Source: Nocardioides deserti (GTDB taxonomy: Bacteria; Actinomycetota; Actinomycetes; Propionibacteriales; Nocardioidaceae). Taken from it: a stretch of DNA of 64,000 nucleotides. A program made the position numbers and the translations under genes. The first letter of the stretch is position 1; each line of letters starts with the position of its first letter. The stretch is taken from the NCBI RefSeq assembly GCF_014266025.1, contig NZ_JACMYC010000011.1:23860-87859 (forward strand), written 5' to 3'. The notes below the pieces were generated by a model. That model searched no databases and was not told the origin of the DNA. It saw nothing but the letters and a program-made list of their open reading frames with translations. Below are positions 52,506 through 62,979 of this stretch, piece by piece.

Positions 52506-53621
52506 TCAGCGACCCAGCCAGATCCCTCGCAGGCGGCCGACCTCGCGGATGCGACGCTCGGCGAGCCGGTCGGCGGCGACGGCGGGTGAGACGCCCTCGG
52601 CGGCTGCGGTCCGCAGGACCGTCAGCGTCGTGTCGTAGAGGCCGGAGGCGCGCTGCTGCGCGCGCTCGAAGGAGAACCCCTCGAGCTCGTCGGCGACCTG
52701 CACCAGGCCGCCGGCGTTGACGCAGTAGTCGGGGGCGTAGACGATCCCGCGGTCCAGCAGCGACTTCTCGACGCCCGGGTGGGCGAGCTGGTTGTTGGCG
52801 GCGCCGCAGACGACCTGCGCCGTCAGCACGTCGACGACCTCGTCGGTCAGCGCGCGTCCGAGCGCGCACGGCGCGTAGACGTCGAGCGGCTCGGCGACCA
52901 GCTGCTCGGTCGTGGCGACCGCGCGCACCGCGCCGGAGGCGGCGTGCTCGGCGAGGACCTGCTCGACCGCGGGCGCGTGCACGTCGGTGACGACGACGCG
53001 GGCGCCGTCCTCGACCAGGTGCCGCACCAGGTGCCGCCCGACCTTGCCGACCCCGGCCACCCCGACGGTCCGGCCGGTCAGCGACGTGCTGCCCCAGGCG
53101 TGCTCGGCAGCCGCGCGCATGCCCTGGAACACGCCGTACGCCGTGAGCACCGAGCTGTCGCCGGCGCCGCCGTGGGCGACGGTGCGACCGGTGACGAAGG
53201 AGCACTCGCGCGCGACGTGGTCCATGTCGGCGCTGTAGGTGCCGACGTCGCAGGCGGTGTAGTAGCGCCCGGCCAGCGACTGGACGAACCGGCCGTAGGC
53301 GCGGAGCAAGGCCTCGGACCTCAGCGTCGTCGGGTCGCCGATGATCACGGCCTTGCCGCCGCCGAGGTCCAGCCCGGCCAGCGCGGCCTTGTAGGTCATC
53401 CCGCGCGAGAGGTCGAGGACGTCGCGGACCGCGTCGGCGGTCGTGGCGTAGGGGTGGAACCGGGTGCCGCCGAGGGCGGGGCCGAGCGCGGTGGAGTGGA
53501 TCGCGATGATCGCGCGGAGGCCGGTGGCCGGGTCGTTGCAGAAGACGACCTGCTCGTGCTCGGTGCCGTGGTCGAGGAGGTCGACGGCGGGAGCGTGCTC
53601 GGGGCGGTGGGTCGCGGACAT
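52506..53621 (-). CDS. Leucine/valine-type amino acid dehydrogenase (Glu/Leu/Phe/Val family)
   Basis: A 371-residue NAD-dependent enzyme that deaminates a branched-chain amino acid. The substrate domain has [12 protein letters not shown] near 48 and [13 protein letters not shown] near 86, with the catalytic lysine. The Rossmann domain shows [12 protein letters not shown] near 184. The length matches leucine and valine dehydrogenases rather than glutamate dehydrogenase. A leader of over 80 nt is likely, with AGAGAGCAGG as a loose ribosome binding site and TAGGCT far upstream. It probably supplies branched-chain keto acids or nitrogen balance. Confidence 0.9.
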   Translation of the reverse strand: MSATHRPEHAPAVDLLDHGTEHEQVVFCNDPATGLRAIIAIHSTALGPALGGTRFHPYATTADAVRDVLDLSRGMTYKAALAGLDLGGGKAVIIGDPTTLRSEALLRAYGRFVQSLAGRYYTACDVGTYSADMDHVARECSFVTGRTVAHGGAGDSSVLTAYGVFQGMRAAAEHAWGSTSLTGRTVGVAGVGKVGRHLVRHLVEDGARVVVTDVHAPAVEQVLAEHAASGAVRAVATTEQLVAEPLDVYAPCALGRALTDEVVDVLTAQVVCGAANNQLAHPGVEKSLLDRGIVYAPDYCVNAGGLVQVADELEGFSFERAQQRASGLYDTTLTVLRTAAAEGVSPAVAADRLAERRIREVGRLRGIWLGR

Positions 53622-53712
53622 GGGTGCGCCTGCTCTCTGTGCGGCCGCGGGGGTGGTGCGGCGGGTGGGCGACCCACAGGGGTGGCGTGGGTCACACCCA
53701 GCCTAGGACGTC

Positions 53713-54681
53713 TCAGCCGAGCGCGCGCACCAGGGCGTACGCCGCGGCGAAGGCCCCCAGCAGCACCAGCACGGCGAGCAGGGCGGTCACCACGGGCGAT
53801 CCCGCGGGGCGCTCGGCCGCGGCCGGCCGCTCCGGCGTGGTGGGCCGGTGGGCCGGCAGCGCCACGGTCGCGCCGTCCGTGAGCGCCCGACGCAGGCCGG
53901 CGACGAGCGCACCGACGTCGTCGGGGCGCCGGTCCGGGTCGGGGTCGAGCGCACCGAGCAGCACCTCGTCGACGGCGGGCGGCAGGTCGGCGAGCGTCGA
54001 CGGCGCGGCCGGCAGCCCGGCGGTGGCCAGCGAGCTGACCGACCCGGTGCGCGCCAGCTCGCCGGTGAGCAGCTGGTAGGAGACCGCCGCCAGCGCGTGC
54101 ACGTCGGCCCGCCGGTCGACGCCGGTGCCGAGGGCCTGCTCGGGAGCCATGTACGCCGGCGTCCCCACCACCTGCGTCAGCCCGCTCGCGTGCAGCATCG
54201 CCTTGGCGACCCCGAGGTCGGCGACGAGCAGCCGCTCGCCGGCGCTGCCGCCGCTGCGGAGCAGCAGGTTCTGCGGCTTCACGTCGCGGTGCACCACGCC
54301 GAGGTCGTGCAGCACGGCCAGCCCGTCGGCGGCCTGCGCGACCAGGTCGACCACCCGGCCCGGCGGCAGCGGCCGGCCGGGCTCGAGCAGCGTGGCGAGC
54401 GAGCCGAGGTCGGCGTACGTCATCACGAAGTACGGCGTCCCGTCGGCCTCGCCGATGTCGTGCACCCGCACGACGTGGTCGCTGTCGGCGCGGCGCAGGA
54501 TCCGCGCCTCCTCGAGGAAGCGCTCGCGGACGTCGAGCCGCTGCGCCCAGTTCTCCGCGAGCGCCTTGACGGCGACGTCGGAGTCGAGCTCGGCGTCGTG
54601 GTAGAGCCAGACCGTCGCGAACCCGCCGACCCCGAGCCGGTCGACGCGCCGGAGGCGGCCGAGACGCTCGGGGAGGGGCAT
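53713..54681 (-). CDS. Serine/threonine protein kinase, short, membrane-anchored
   Basis: A 322-residue kinase with the glycine-rich loop LGVGGFATVW near 16-25, Lys39 in VAVKAL, HRDVKPQN with catalytic Asp133, and DLG in place of DFG at 155-157. APE follows in MAPEQALG. A proline-rich linker leads to one membrane helix at about 295-317, after which only a few residues remain, so there is no extracellular sensor domain. Activation is probably by intracellular partners. It is divergent from an ECF sigma gene, with 20 bp between start codons. Confidence 0.9.
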   Translation of the reverse strand: MPLPERLGRLRRVDRLGVGGFATVWLYHDAELDSDVAVKALAENWAQRLDVRERFLEEARILRRADSDHVVRVHDIGEADGTPYFVMTYADLGSLATLLEPGRPLPPGRVVDLVAQAADGLAVLHDLGVVHRDVKPQNLLLRSGGSAGERLLVADLGVAKAMLHASGLTQVVGTPAYMAPEQALGTGVDRRADVHALAAVSYQLLTGELARTGSVSSLATAGLPAAPSTLADLPPAVDEVLLGALDPDPDRRPDDVGALVAGLRRALTDGATVALPAHRPTTPERPAAAERPAGSPVVTALLAVLVLLGAFAAAYALVRALG

Positions 54682-54701
54682 GGGCCGTATCGTCCCAGAA
54701 C

Positions 54702-55256
54702 GTGGAGGAGCCCACCCCCGACGAGCTGGACGCGCTCGCGCTGCGCGCGGCCGCCGGCGACCGGGACGCGCTCGAGGAGCTGCTCGCCGCCGTCCAGCCG
54801 CGGGTGCGCCGGATCTGCGGGCGGATGCTGCTCTTCCCCGAGGACGCCGAGGAGGCCGCGCAGGACGCGCTGCTGCTCGTCGCGACGCGGATCGGGTCCT
54901 TCGCCGGGCGCAGCCGGTTCACCACCTGGATGCATGCGGTCGCGTCCAACAGCGCCCGCTCGACGTACCGCACGCTCAAGCGGCGTGCCGCCGAGCGGCT
55001 CACCGACGAGCTCCCCGTCGCCGCCGACCCGCGCACGACCAGCGTCATCGCCGGCAGCCGGCTCGACCTGCTGGAGGCGCTCGAGGTCGTCGGCGCCGAG
55101 CGCCCCGAGCTGGTGGAGCCGCTGGTGCTGCGCGACGTGCAGCAGCTGGACTACGCGGAGATCGCCCGGCTGCTCGACGTCCCGCTCGGGACGGTGAAGT
55201 CGCGCATCCACAGCGCTCGCGCCGCCGTCCGGCCCCTGCTGCGCGTCACGGACTGA
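54702..55256 (+). CDS. ECF-type RNA polymerase sigma factor
   Basis: A 184-residue sigma factor with regions 2 and 4 only. Region 2 has LFPEDAEEAAQDALLLVATRIGSF (about 43-66), including the acidic residues that contact core RNA polymerase, and region 4 has YAEIARLLDVPLGTVKSRIHSARAAV near 148-173. No anti-sigma factor gene is adjacent. The divergent kinase suggests control by phosphorylation. The GTG at 54702 is used; TATCGT lies 8 nt upstream. Confidence 0.9.
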   Translation: MEEPTPDELDALALRAAAGDRDALEELLAAVQPRVRRICGRMLLFPEDAEEAAQDALLLVATRIGSFAGRSRFTTWMHAVASNSARSTYRTLKRRAAERLTDELPVAADPRTTSVIAGSRLDLLEALEVVGAERPELVEPLVLRDVQQLDYAEIARLLDVPLGTVKSRIHSARAAVRPLLRVTD

Positions 55257-55265
55257 CCGTCAGCA

Positions 55266-56585
55266 TCAGCCGGCGCGCAGGAGCACGACGTCGCCGTGGG
55301 TGCCGTAGCCCGCGAGCGGCCCGCCCGCCCGCGTGCCGTCGAAGGTGACGGCCAGCCACCCGCCGCCCCGATCTCGTCGACCGGCATCCTCGAGGGCGAC
55401 GAGCGTGGGCCAGGGGATGTTCGAGAGGTACGGCGCGTCCAGCCGCCCGGTCCGCCGCATCGTCAGGTCGTGCACCGGCCACGAGCGCGCGTGCTTGTCG
55501 CTGGCGAGCACGTGCCACGCGCCGTCCACCTGCAGCAGCGTCGTGCCCTCGCACTCGCGCGGCGAGGCGTCCGCGCCGAGCAGCCGCAGCCGGTCGAGGT
55601 CGGGTCCGCCGGCGAGCGCGGGGTGGAAGTCGAAGTACCGCCGCGCGTTGACGAACCCCACCAGCCATCCCCCGTCGGTGCGGACGAGGTGCGGGTCCCA
55701 CACCGCCGCCGAGCGCAGCCCGTCGGTCGGGAGCGGCAGCTCGGAGGTGTCGAGGACGTGCCGACCGTGCAGCAGGTCGGCGTCGCTGCGGGCCGGCGTC
55801 ACGCGCGTGCGGCGGCGTCGGTCGAAGTCGCCCCAGGTGCTCGTCGCGACCAACCACCGGTCGCCGTCGCGCACGAGGTGGGTGGCGTGGTCGCCGAACG
55901 CGCCCGGCCGGTCGGGCCGCCGGAAGAAGAGGTCGGCGGTGTGCGTGAGCGCGAGCGTCGCCGGGTCCAGCGACCACACCGAGGTGTGGGCGGTGTCGAA
56001 GAAGCCCGGCCCCGCCGAGGTGGCGGTCAGGTGCACCAGCCCGTCGGGGCGGTACGCCGTGCCGTCGGCCGCGGTGACCACACGCAGGTCGCGCAGGCCG
56101 AGCTGCCCGAAGCCGCCGAGCGTCCCGCCGTCGGCCGTGAGCGTGGTGAGCCAGCCCTCGTCGTGGGTGTCCACCCGCGGGTCGCGCCGGTCGGCGAGGT
56201 CGACCCGGCAGCGGGCGACCCAATCACCGACCGGGTCACCGGACGGGCCACCGGCCTCCCGGGTCAGCAGCGTGGCGTGGGTGCCGGTCAGCGCCAGGCA
56301 CACCCGCTCGACGGGTGCCGCCGCCCGGCCGTGCCGCCGCGACCGGTGCCGGGTCGTCCGCCGCCCGGTGGTGACCTCCAGCCGTGCGGCGTCGTCGTAC
56401 CACCCGGTCACGCGGGCCCCGGCTCCGGCGAGCACGAGCGGGGCGCCCGGCTCGCCCTCGACGGCGACGTACGGGCCGACCGCGCCGACCCCGGCCGGGA
56501 ACGGGCGGACCACCTCGACGGGCCGCCGCCGCGCGACCACCTCGAACCGGGGCAGCAGCGCGGGGACGGGGACCGGCGCGGCCAC
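55266..56585 (-). CDS. Beta-propeller-like protein (GH43-type fold), unassigned
   Basis: A 439-residue protein without signal peptide. Repeated segments of the form [32 protein letters not shown] and [16 protein letters not shown] resemble the blades of five-bladed propeller sugar hydrolases such as GH43, but I cannot identify the catalytic set. Its GTG overlaps the stop of the hybrid kinase by one base, so it should be made with it. It ends 9 bp from the convergent sigma factor gene. Confidence 0.6.
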   Translation of the reverse strand: MAAPVPVPALLPRFEVVARRRPVEVVRPFPAGVGAVGPYVAVEGEPGAPLVLAGAGARVTGWYDDAARLEVTTGRRTTRHRSRRHGRAAAPVERVCLALTGTHATLLTREAGGPSGDPVGDWVARCRVDLADRRDPRVDTHDEGWLTTLTADGGTLGGFGQLGLRDLRVVTAADGTAYRPDGLVHLTATSAGPGFFDTAHTSVWSLDPATLALTHTADLFFRRPDRPGAFGDHATHLVRDGDRWLVATSTWGDFDRRRRTRVTPARSDADLLHGRHVLDTSELPLPTDGLRSAAVWDPHLVRTDGGWLVGFVNARRYFDFHPALAGGPDLDRLRLLGADASPRECEGTTLLQVDGAWHVLASDKHARSWPVHDLTMRRTGRLDAPYLSNIPWPTLVALEDAGRRDRGGGWLAVTFDGTRAGGPLAGYGTHGDVVLLRAG

Positions 56586-59500
56586 TACCGCTCGACCGCG
56601 TCGCGGAGCGCGGAGACGGCCGCCGCGACCTCGCGGTCGAGGTCGGCCAGCAGCCCGGTCATGCCGGCGGTCGTGCCCGCCTCGGCGTGGTCCTCCATCC
56701 GCTGGGCGACCTCCGCGACCCGCGACAGGCCGAGGTTGAGTGCACTGCCCTTGACCAGGTGGCTGGAGGTGAAGGTGCGGTTCGCGTCCCCGGCCCGGAC
56801 CGCCTCGTGGATCGCCGCGACCTGCTCGTCGATGCGCCCCGTGAACGAGGTGGCGGTGCGCACGAAGAAGCTGACGCCGTCCTTGCGCAGCTCGTCGAGC
56901 ATCCGCACCCGCGCCGGGTCCAGCACCGGACCGGTGGGGCGGGACCGGCCGGCCGACTCCGCCGGGTCGGACGGCGGCGCCGCCTGCGGACCGGTCCAGC
57001 GGTGGAGCACGGCGTCGAGGTCGCCGGGGTCGACCGGCTTGGTGAGGAAGTCGTCCATGCCGGCGGCCAGGCAGCGCTCGCGCTCGCCCTCGAGGGCCGA
57101 GGCGGTCATCGCGATGATCGGCACCCGCTCGCCGGACGGCTCGCTCCGCCGGTGGGTGCGGGTGGCCTCGAAGCCGTCCATCCGCGGCATCCGGCAGTCC
57201 ATGAGCACCGCGGCGTACCCGTGCCGCCCGCGCAGCCGCTCGACGGCCTCGAGCCCGTCGGAGGCGACGTCGACGGCGTAGCCGCGGCTCTCGAGGATGC
57301 CGGTGGCCACCAGCTGGTTGACCGGGTTGTCCTCGACCACCAGCACCCGCAGCCCGAGCTCGTCGGGCACCTGCCGCGCGGTCCGTCCACCCGTCTCCTC
57401 GGCCGGGGCGAGCAGGGAGAGCAGGACGTCGCGAAGGTCGTCGTGGCGCACCGGCTTGGCGAGGGTCGCCTCGACGCCCGCGGCGCGGGCGTCGCCGGCG
57501 CCGACCGCCGAGTCGGACGTGAGCAGCAGCAGGCGGGGCTGCACGAGCGCCGGGTCGGCGCGGAGCCGGCGGGCCAGGTCGAGCCCGTCCTCGTCCGGCA
57601 TGAGCAGGTCGAGCACGGCGACGTCGTACGCCCGGCCCCGGTGCGTCGCGGTGCGCAGCGCCAGCAGCGCCTCGGCGGCGGTCGGGACCGCGAGCGCCTC
57701 GACGTCCCACGCCCTCAGCTGCTCGGTGAGCACGAACCGGTTGGTCGCGTTGTCGTCGACGACCAGCACCCGGCGTCCCGCCAGCGACGCCGTGCCCGGG
57801 GAGCTGCCCGTCGCCCGCGCCCCGGCGGCGGCGACGGGACCGCCGCGCCCGTCCTCGATGCCGCGGGCGAACCGCGCCGTGAAGGTGAAGGTGCTGCCGC
57901 GGCCCGGCGCGCTGTCGACGGTGATCTCCCCGCCCAGGGCGTGGACGAGCTGCTGGCTGATGGCCAGGCCCAGTCCGGTGCCGCCGTGGCGCCGCGTCGT
58001 CGACGGGTCCGCCTGGGTGAAGGCGTCGAAGAGGCGGGCGCGGCCGGCGGGGTCGATGCCGACGCCGGTGTCGCGCACCGAGACCCGCAGCACCGCGTCG
58101 TGCGGCGACTGCGCGGCCAGTTCGGCCTCGACGACGACCTCGCCGCGGTCGGTGAACTTCACGGCGTTGGACGCGAGGTTGGAGACCACCTGTCCGAGAC
58201 GCACGGCGTCGCCGCGCAGGACGCGCGGCACCTCCGGCGCGCACGCCACGACGAGCTCGAGGCCCTTGTCGTGGGCCGGGCCGCTGCACACGCCGGCGGT
58301 CTGGTGCAGGACCGCGCGGACGTCGAAGTCCGCGGTCTCCAGCTCCAGCTTCCCGGCCTCGATCTTCGACAGGTCGAGGATGTCGTTGATGATCGCCATC
58401 AGCGTCTGGCCGGCGTCGCGCAGGCCGTCGACGAGGCGCTGCTGCTGCTCGTCCAGCGGCGTCCGGCCGAGCAGGTCGGTCAGGCCGATGACGCCGTTCA
58501 TCGGCGTCCGGATCTCGTGGCTCATCGTGGCCAGGAACTCCGACTTCAGCCGCGACGCCTCCATCGCCGCGTCGCGGGCCTCGGCCAGGTCGGCGGCGTG
58601 CTGCTCGCGCTCGGCGACGAGGCCGAGCTGGATGACCACCTGGTCCAGCAGGGCGTACGACGCCTCGTCCGGCGGCACCTCGTCGGCCAGGAGGGTGATC
58701 ACGCAGACGACCCGCCCGCCGGCGCTCACCGGCAGCGCCACCAGGCTGTGGGTGGGCGGGTCGCCCGGGACGGTGGCCACCTCGATGGCCGCCGACCGCC
58801 GGGCCCGCTCGACGAGGTCGAGGTCCGTCCGGCCAGGTCCGTCGGGACCGGAGAGCGGCACCGGCCCGTCGCGGTCGAGGACGTGCGCGGCGAGCGGCTC
58901 CCACCCGCTGGCGTCGGCCGGCAGCGCGCGCGCCGCGATCTCGATGGCCTCGGCGAGGGTCGTCGCCCGGTTCGCGGCGAAGGCCATCTCCTGGAGCAAC
59001 CGGAGCCGGCGGGTCGCCTCGGCGGCCTCGGCGTCGGCCTGCTTGAGCGTGTGGATGTCCTGGCCGGTGCCGCTGATCACCCGCGCACCGGAGGCGGTGA
59101 CCTGCGCGCGACCCAGGGCGCGCACCCAGCGGACCTCACCGTCGGGTCGCACGATGCGGGCGTCGAACGCGAAGGAGTCCGAGCCCTCGAGCACGTCCGC
59201 GAGCACGTCCGCGACCTCCTCGCGGTCCTCGGGGTGGACCAGCGCGACGAACGCCGGCAGCGTGGGCCGCCAGCTCTCGGGGTCCCGGCCGGTGATCCGG
59301 TACATCTCCGCCGACCAGTCGGCGACCTCGACCTGCGGGTCCCAGGTCCAGCTGCCGACCCGGGCGATCTCCTGGGCGTCGGCGAGCGCCCGCTCGCGCG
59401 CCCGCAGCTGCTCCAGCAGCCCCCGCCGCCCGGCGTACGGCGTCACGCGCACGAGCCAGCGCCACGGCTCGCCGAGCTCCTCCGGCAGCGGGACGGCCGA

Positions 59501-59800
59501 GACCAGGGCCGGCAGCCCGTCGTCGCCGCGCGCGAGCGTGGCCTCGGCGTTCTCCCACGTCCGGCCGCCGTCGTACGTCGCGTCGTCGCCGGGCCGGGTC
59601 ACGAACAGCCGGCGCACCGGCGTCCCGAGCAGCTCCTCGACCGACCGGCCGACCACCTCGGCGAGCGCGTCGTTGACGTAGCTGATCGCCCCGGTGGCGT
59701 CGACGAAGCACAGACCGTCCGTCGTCGTCTCGGCCACGAACCGGAACAGGTGCTCCGGTGGCCGCTCGGCCTCCGCCACGGGCTCCACCTCCGTCACCAT
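56585..59800 (-). CDS. Hybrid sensor histidine kinase, PAS-PAS-GAF-HisKA-HATPase-REC-REC-Hpt
   Basis: A 1071-residue soluble phosphorelay protein. PAS domains lie at about 15-70 and 150-255 and a GAF domain at 270-400. The kinase has phospho-acceptor His428 in [11 protein letters not shown] and ATP motifs with NAVKFTD, DTGVGID and GTGLGLAI. Two receivers follow, with Asp731 (VLDLLMP) and Asp868 (LMDCRMP), and an Hpt domain at the end with His1014 in SSHLVKGSA. All relay elements are present in one chain. No membrane segment is present, so the signal is cytoplasmic. Its ATG is at 59800. Confidence 0.92.
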   Translation of the reverse strand: MVTEVEPVAEAERPPEHLFRFVAETTTDGLCFVDATGAISYVNDALAEVVGRSVEELLGTPVRRLFVTRPGDDATYDGGRTWENAEATLARGDDGLPALVSAVPLPEELGEPWRWLVRVTPYAGRRGLLEQLRARERALADAQEIARVGSWTWDPQVEVADWSAEMYRITGRDPESWRPTLPAFVALVHPEDREEVADVLADVLEGSDSFAFDARIVRPDGEVRWVRALGRAQVTASGARVISGTGQDIHTLKQADAEAAEATRRLRLLQEMAFAANRATTLAEAIEIAARALPADASGWEPLAAHVLDRDGPVPLSGPDGPGRTDLDLVERARRSAAIEVATVPGDPPTHSLVALPVSAGGRVVCVITLLADEVPPDEASYALLDQVVIQLGLVAEREQHAADLAEARDAAMEASRLKSEFLATMSHEIRTPMNGVIGLTDLLGRTPLDEQQQRLVDGLRDAGQTLMAIINDILDLSKIEAGKLELETADFDVRAVLHQTAGVCSGPAHDKGLELVVACAPEVPRVLRGDAVRLGQVVSNLASNAVKFTDRGEVVVEAELAAQSPHDAVLRVSVRDTGVGIDPAGRARLFDAFTQADPSTTRRHGGTGLGLAISQQLVHALGGEITVDSAPGRGSTFTFTARFARGIEDGRGGPVAAAGARATGSSPGTASLAGRRVLVVDDNATNRFVLTEQLRAWDVEALAVPTAAEALLALRTATHRGRAYDVAVLDLLMPDEDGLDLARRLRADPALVQPRLLLLTSDSAVGAGDARAAGVEATLAKPVRHDDLRDVLLSLLAPAEETGGRTARQVPDELGLRVLVVEDNPVNQLVATGILESRGYAVDVASDGLEAVERLRGRHGYAAVLMDCRMPRMDGFEATRTHRRSEPSGERVPIIAMTASALEGERERCLAAGMDDFLTKPVDPGDLDAVLHRWTGPQAAPPSDPAESAGRSRPTGPVLDPARVRMLDELRKDGVSFFVRTATSFTGRIDEQVAAIHEAVRAGDANRTFTSSHLVKGSALNLGLSRVAEVAQRMEDHAEAGTTAGMTGLLADLDREVAAAVSALRDAVER

Positions 59801-59863
59801 TCTGGCGGCGCTCGCCCGATGGTCCTCGCCGGGGACGAGGTACCCGGCCCGGGCGCCCTCCGG

Positions 59864-60076
59864 TCACTCCGAGGGTCGGGGCGCCTCCGGGAGCTCGCAG
59901 TCGACCTTCGGGTTGACGCCGGCGTAGTTGAGCGGTCCGGCGACGACGGTCAGGGCGGTGTCGCCGAAGGTGCTGCAGCTGACCTCCTGGTCGTCGCCGA
60001 AGTAGCCGCGCTGCCAGGCCGCGGCCGCACCGATCACCAGCCACACGACCACCAGCAGTCCGATGAGTCCACGCAC
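59864..60076 (-). CDS. Small single-helix membrane protein
   Basis: A 70-residue protein with one hydrophobic helix at the N-terminus (about 4-22) followed by a short polar domain with two cysteines (near SCSTFG and VDCELPE), which could form a disulfide outside the cell. The GTG at 60076 follows AAGGAG, a good ribosome binding site. It lies 63 bp upstream of the hybrid kinase gene on the same strand, and may share its message. No family was recognised. Confidence 0.6.
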   Translation of the reverse strand: MRGLIGLLVVVWLVIGAAAAWQRGYFGDDQEVSCSTFGDTALTVVAGPLNYAGVNPKVDCELPEAPRPSE

Positions 60077-60197
60077 AGGCCGCTCCTTCCTCAGGGGAAC
60101 GACCCGGTACCCCGGTGGTCGGCGTCGGATGTGTCGCGCCTGCCGCCTCGCGGGGCCGGCCGGGCGCCTGCCCGGTGCCAGGATGGCTACGGTGCAG

Positions 60198-60203
60198 TAG
60201 GTT
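60198..60203 (+). promoter_or_regulatory. -10 element, leaderless start
   Basis: TAGGTT lies 6 nt before the ATG of the REC-PAS-PAS-kinase gene. Confidence 0.5.
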
Positions 60204-60209
60204 CCGCCC

Positions 60210-62141
60210 ATGCCCGCTCCGACCATCGTCGTGGTCGACGACGCGCCCGAGGTCCGCCTCCTGGTAAAGACCCAGCTGCGTCTGTCCGGCCGGCTCGAGG
60301 TCGTGGGCGAGGGAGCGGACGGGTACGACGCGGTCGAGCTGGCCCGCGCGCACCGCCCGGCGCTGATGCTGCTCGACGTCTCGATGCCCGGCCGCGACGG
60401 CCTGGCCGCCCTCCCGCTGGTCCTCGACGCCTCCCCGACCACGCGGGTGGTGATGTTCAGCGGCTTCGACCAGGCAGGTCTGGCCGACCACACGCGCCGG
60501 CTCGGCGCCTCGGCGTTCGTCGAGAAGTCCTTGCCGATCGAGCAGCTCGTCGACCGGCTCGTGGCCATCGGCACGCCCGCCGGTGCCGACGTCTCGGACG
60601 CCGCGACGGGCGAGCCGGGGCACCACCTGGGTGGAAGGACCGAGGACGGAGCGACCGGGAACCGGGACACCGGTCGGCCGCACCCGGACCTCGAGCTCGA
60701 CCCGGTGCTGGCCGAGCACCTCGAGCGCTTCCGCGAGATCTTCGACGACGCCGCGATCGGCATGGCGACGATGACCCTCGACGGCCGGATCGTGCGGGTC
60801 AACCGGCACCTCGTCGGGCTGCTCGGTGACGACGCCGACGCCCTCATCGGCACGGCGTACGCCGACCTCGCCGCGGACCCGGGGCCGGTGCTCGAGGCGC
60901 TCCAGAACCTCCGCGACGGCGGCAGTGCGGCGCAGCTCGAGCACGGGCTGGCCGACGAGCCGGCCCGCCGGTTCAACGCGACGCTCTCCGCGGTCCTCGA
61001 CGCCCAGGACCGCCCGCTGTACTTCCTGCTGCAGGCCCAGGACGTCACCGAGCAGCGGGCCGCCGAGGCCGAGCTGCACGAGACCGAGCAGCGCTTCCGC
61101 CTCCTCGTGGAGGCGGTCCAGGACTACGCGATCTTCATGCTCGACCCCGAGGGGCACGTCGCGAGCTGGAACGCCGGCGCGCAGCGCCTCAAGGGCTACA
61201 GCGCCGAGGACATCGTCGGCCGCAGCTTCCGCGCCTTCTACCCGCCGGACAAGCAGGCCGAGCGGCACCCCGAGCACGAGCTGGCGATCGCCCGCCGCGA
61301 GGGGCGCTACGAGGAGGAGGGCTGGCGGGTCCGCAAGGACGGCAGCCGGTTCTGGGCACACGTGACGATCACGGCCGTCCACGACGCCGACGGCGTCCTG
61401 GTCGGCTTCGCGAAGGTCACGCGCGACTCCACCGAGCGCCGCCGGATCCTCGAGCTGCAGCAGCAGGCGAACGAGCGGCTGCGGCGCTCGGCCGCCGAGC
61501 AGGCGGAGTTCCTGGCGGTCACCGCCCACGAGCTCCGCTCGCCGATCGGCGTCCTGGCCGCCACCGCCGAGACCCTCGCCCGGCACCACGACGACCTGAC
61601 CGCGCAGGAGCGCGGCGACTTCGCCGAGGGGATGCGGCGCACTGCCGACCAGCTGCGGCGGCTCCTCGACGACCTGCTCACCGCCTCCCGCGCCGACGCC
61701 CGCAGCCTGGGGCTCGCCCCGCAGCCGCTGCCGCTGGCCGAGCAGCTGCGCGCCGTGGTCACCTCCGCGCGCGGCAGCCATCCCCAGGCCGAGGTCGTGC
61801 TCGACGTCGAGGACGGGCTGGTCGTCCAGGCCGACCCGGGGCGCCTGGCCCAGATGGTCGACAACCTGGTCGCGAACGCGCTCACCCACGGCCTCCCGCC
61901 GGTCGCGGTCTCCGCGCGGGCGGACGGTGACTTCGTGGCGATCGCGGTCCACGACTCCGGCTCGGGGGTGCCGGCCGACGTCCGCGGCCGCCTCTTCGAG
62001 CGCTTCGGCACGACCACCGGCGGCACCGGCCTCGGCCTCTACATCGTGCGCGCGCTCGCCGAGGCGCACGGCGGCGAGGCGTCGTACCAGGTCGAGGACC
62101 AGAGCTTCGTCATCCGCCTGCCGCGCGAGCGCGGCGCCTGA
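60210..62141 (+). CDS. REC-PAS-PAS histidine kinase
   Basis: A 643-residue protein with an unusual order: a receiver domain at about 5-120 (Asp56 in MLLDVSMPG, Lys106) comes first, then a linker, PAS domains at about 170-280 and 295-410, and the histidine kinase, with His440 in VTAHELRSPIG and an ATP domain with NALTHG, DSGSGVP and GTGLGLYI. Its receiver could accept phosphate from the hybrid kinase encoded on the other side. No DNA-binding domain is present. The ATG has a leaderless promoter. Confidence 0.9.
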   Translation: MPAPTIVVVDDAPEVRLLVKTQLRLSGRLEVVGEGADGYDAVELARAHRPALMLLDVSMPGRDGLAALPLVLDASPTTRVVMFSGFDQAGLADHTRRLGASAFVEKSLPIEQLVDRLVAIGTPAGADVSDAATGEPGHHLGGRTEDGATGNRDTGRPHPDLELDPVLAEHLERFREIFDDAAIGMATMTLDGRIVRVNRHLVGLLGDDADALIGTAYADLAADPGPVLEALQNLRDGGSAAQLEHGLADEPARRFNATLSAVLDAQDRPLYFLLQAQDVTEQRAAEAELHETEQRFRLLVEAVQDYAIFMLDPEGHVASWNAGAQRLKGYSAEDIVGRSFRAFYPPDKQAERHPEHELAIARREGRYEEEGWRVRKDGSRFWAHVTITAVHDADGVLVGFAKVTRDSTERRRILELQQQANERLRRSAAEQAEFLAVTAHELRSPIGVLAATAETLARHHDDLTAQERGDFAEGMRRTADQLRRLLDDLLTASRADARSLGLAPQPLPLAEQLRAVVTSARGSHPQAEVVLDVEDGLVVQADPGRLAQMVDNLVANALTHGLPPVAVSARADGDFVAIAVHDSGSGVPADVRGRLFERFGTTTGGTGLGLYIVRALAEAHGGEASYQVEDQSFVIRLPRERGA

Positions 62142-62175
62142 CCGGCGACCGGGCTCGCGCCTACCGAGCTCGCGG

Positions 62176-62967
62176 CTACAGCTCGCGCCAGCCGGCGCCC
62201 GCCTGGTCGTGGCCGTGGGCGGCCATGAGCGAGAGCCCGCCGTCCACGACGTAGCTGCTGCCGGTCACGTACGCGGCCCGCGGCGAGGCCAGGAACGCGA
62301 TCACCGACGCCACCTCGTGCACGTGGCCCGGCCGGCCCAGCGGGTTGCCGGGCCGCTCCTCGTGGTAGGCGTCCTCGGTGTCCATGCCGGTCATCTCGGT
62401 CGAGATCTCGCCCGGCGCGACCGCGTTGACGGTGATGCCGTGCTCGCCGAGCTCGAGCGCGAGGACCTCGGTGAGCGCGCCGAGGCCGGCCTTGGCGGCG
62501 CAGTACGCCGCGGCGCCGAGCCGCGGGAGGTGCTCGTGCACGCTCGTCACGTTGACGATCCGCCCGGGGTGACCACCGGCGAGGATGTGCCGGGCAGCGG
62601 CGCGGCAGGTGAGGAACGGCCCGTCGAGGTCGGTCGCCAGCACGTGCCGCCAGGTCTCGAGGTCGGTGTCGAGGACGCGGCTGCTGTGGCCGGTGCCGGC
62701 CACGTTGACCAGCACGCCGAGACCGCCGAGCTGCTCGACGAGGCGGTCCACGACCGAGCCCGCGTCGGGCGAGGCGGCGTCGAACGGCTCCACGAACGCG
62801 CGCTGACCGCGCTGCTCGATCGCCGCCGCGGTCGCCCGAGCGCCCTCGACGTCCTCGTGGCAGGTCAGCCCGACGTCGTACCCCTCCGTGGCGAGGAGCT
62901 CGGCGGTGGCGCGGCCGATGCCGGAGTCGGCACCGGTGACGATGGCGAGGCGGGGGTAGTTGGTCAT
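62176..62967 (-). CDS. SDR family oxidoreductase
   Basis: A 263-residue short-chain dehydrogenase. The cofactor site is TGADSGIGRA near 12-21, and the NxAG-type motif is NVAGTG near 89-94. Ser in NVTSVHEH and the YCAAK catalytic pair near 155 are present. GEISTEMTGM and PGHVHEVASVIAFLASPRAAYVTGSSYVVDGG close the fold. It looks complete and active, and resembles glucose/ribitol-type SDRs; the substrate is unknown. The ATG at 62967 has TACCGA 6 nt upstream. Confidence 0.9.
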   Translation of the reverse strand: MTNYPRLAIVTGADSGIGRATAELLATEGYDVGLTCHEDVEGARATAAAIEQRGQRAFVEPFDAASPDAGSVVDRLVEQLGGLGVLVNVAGTGHSSRVLDTDLETWRHVLATDLDGPFLTCRAAARHILAGGHPGRIVNVTSVHEHLPRLGAAAYCAAKAGLGALTEVLALELGEHGITVNAVAPGEISTEMTGMDTEDAYHEERPGNPLGRPGHVHEVASVIAFLASPRAAYVTGSSYVVDGGLSLMAAHGHDQAGAGWREL

Positions 62968-62973
62968 GCCGCG

Positions 62974-62979
62974 TCGGTA
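62974..62979 (-). promoter_or_regulatory. -10-like element, leaderless start
   Basis: TACCGA on the minus strand lies 6 nt before the SDR ATG at 62967. The last base departs from the TAnnnT pattern. Confidence 0.35.

Noticed and set aside
54702..55256. EcfP-type sigma factor that needs phosphorylation because region 2 lacks acidic residues
   Set aside because: The acidic residues are present (DAEEAAQD), so the defining feature of that mechanism is missing.
56384..60829. A 1481-codon plus-strand open frame opposite the hybrid kinase
   Set aside because: The minus strand encodes a complete multi-domain kinase with all motifs; the opposite frame has no family resemblance.
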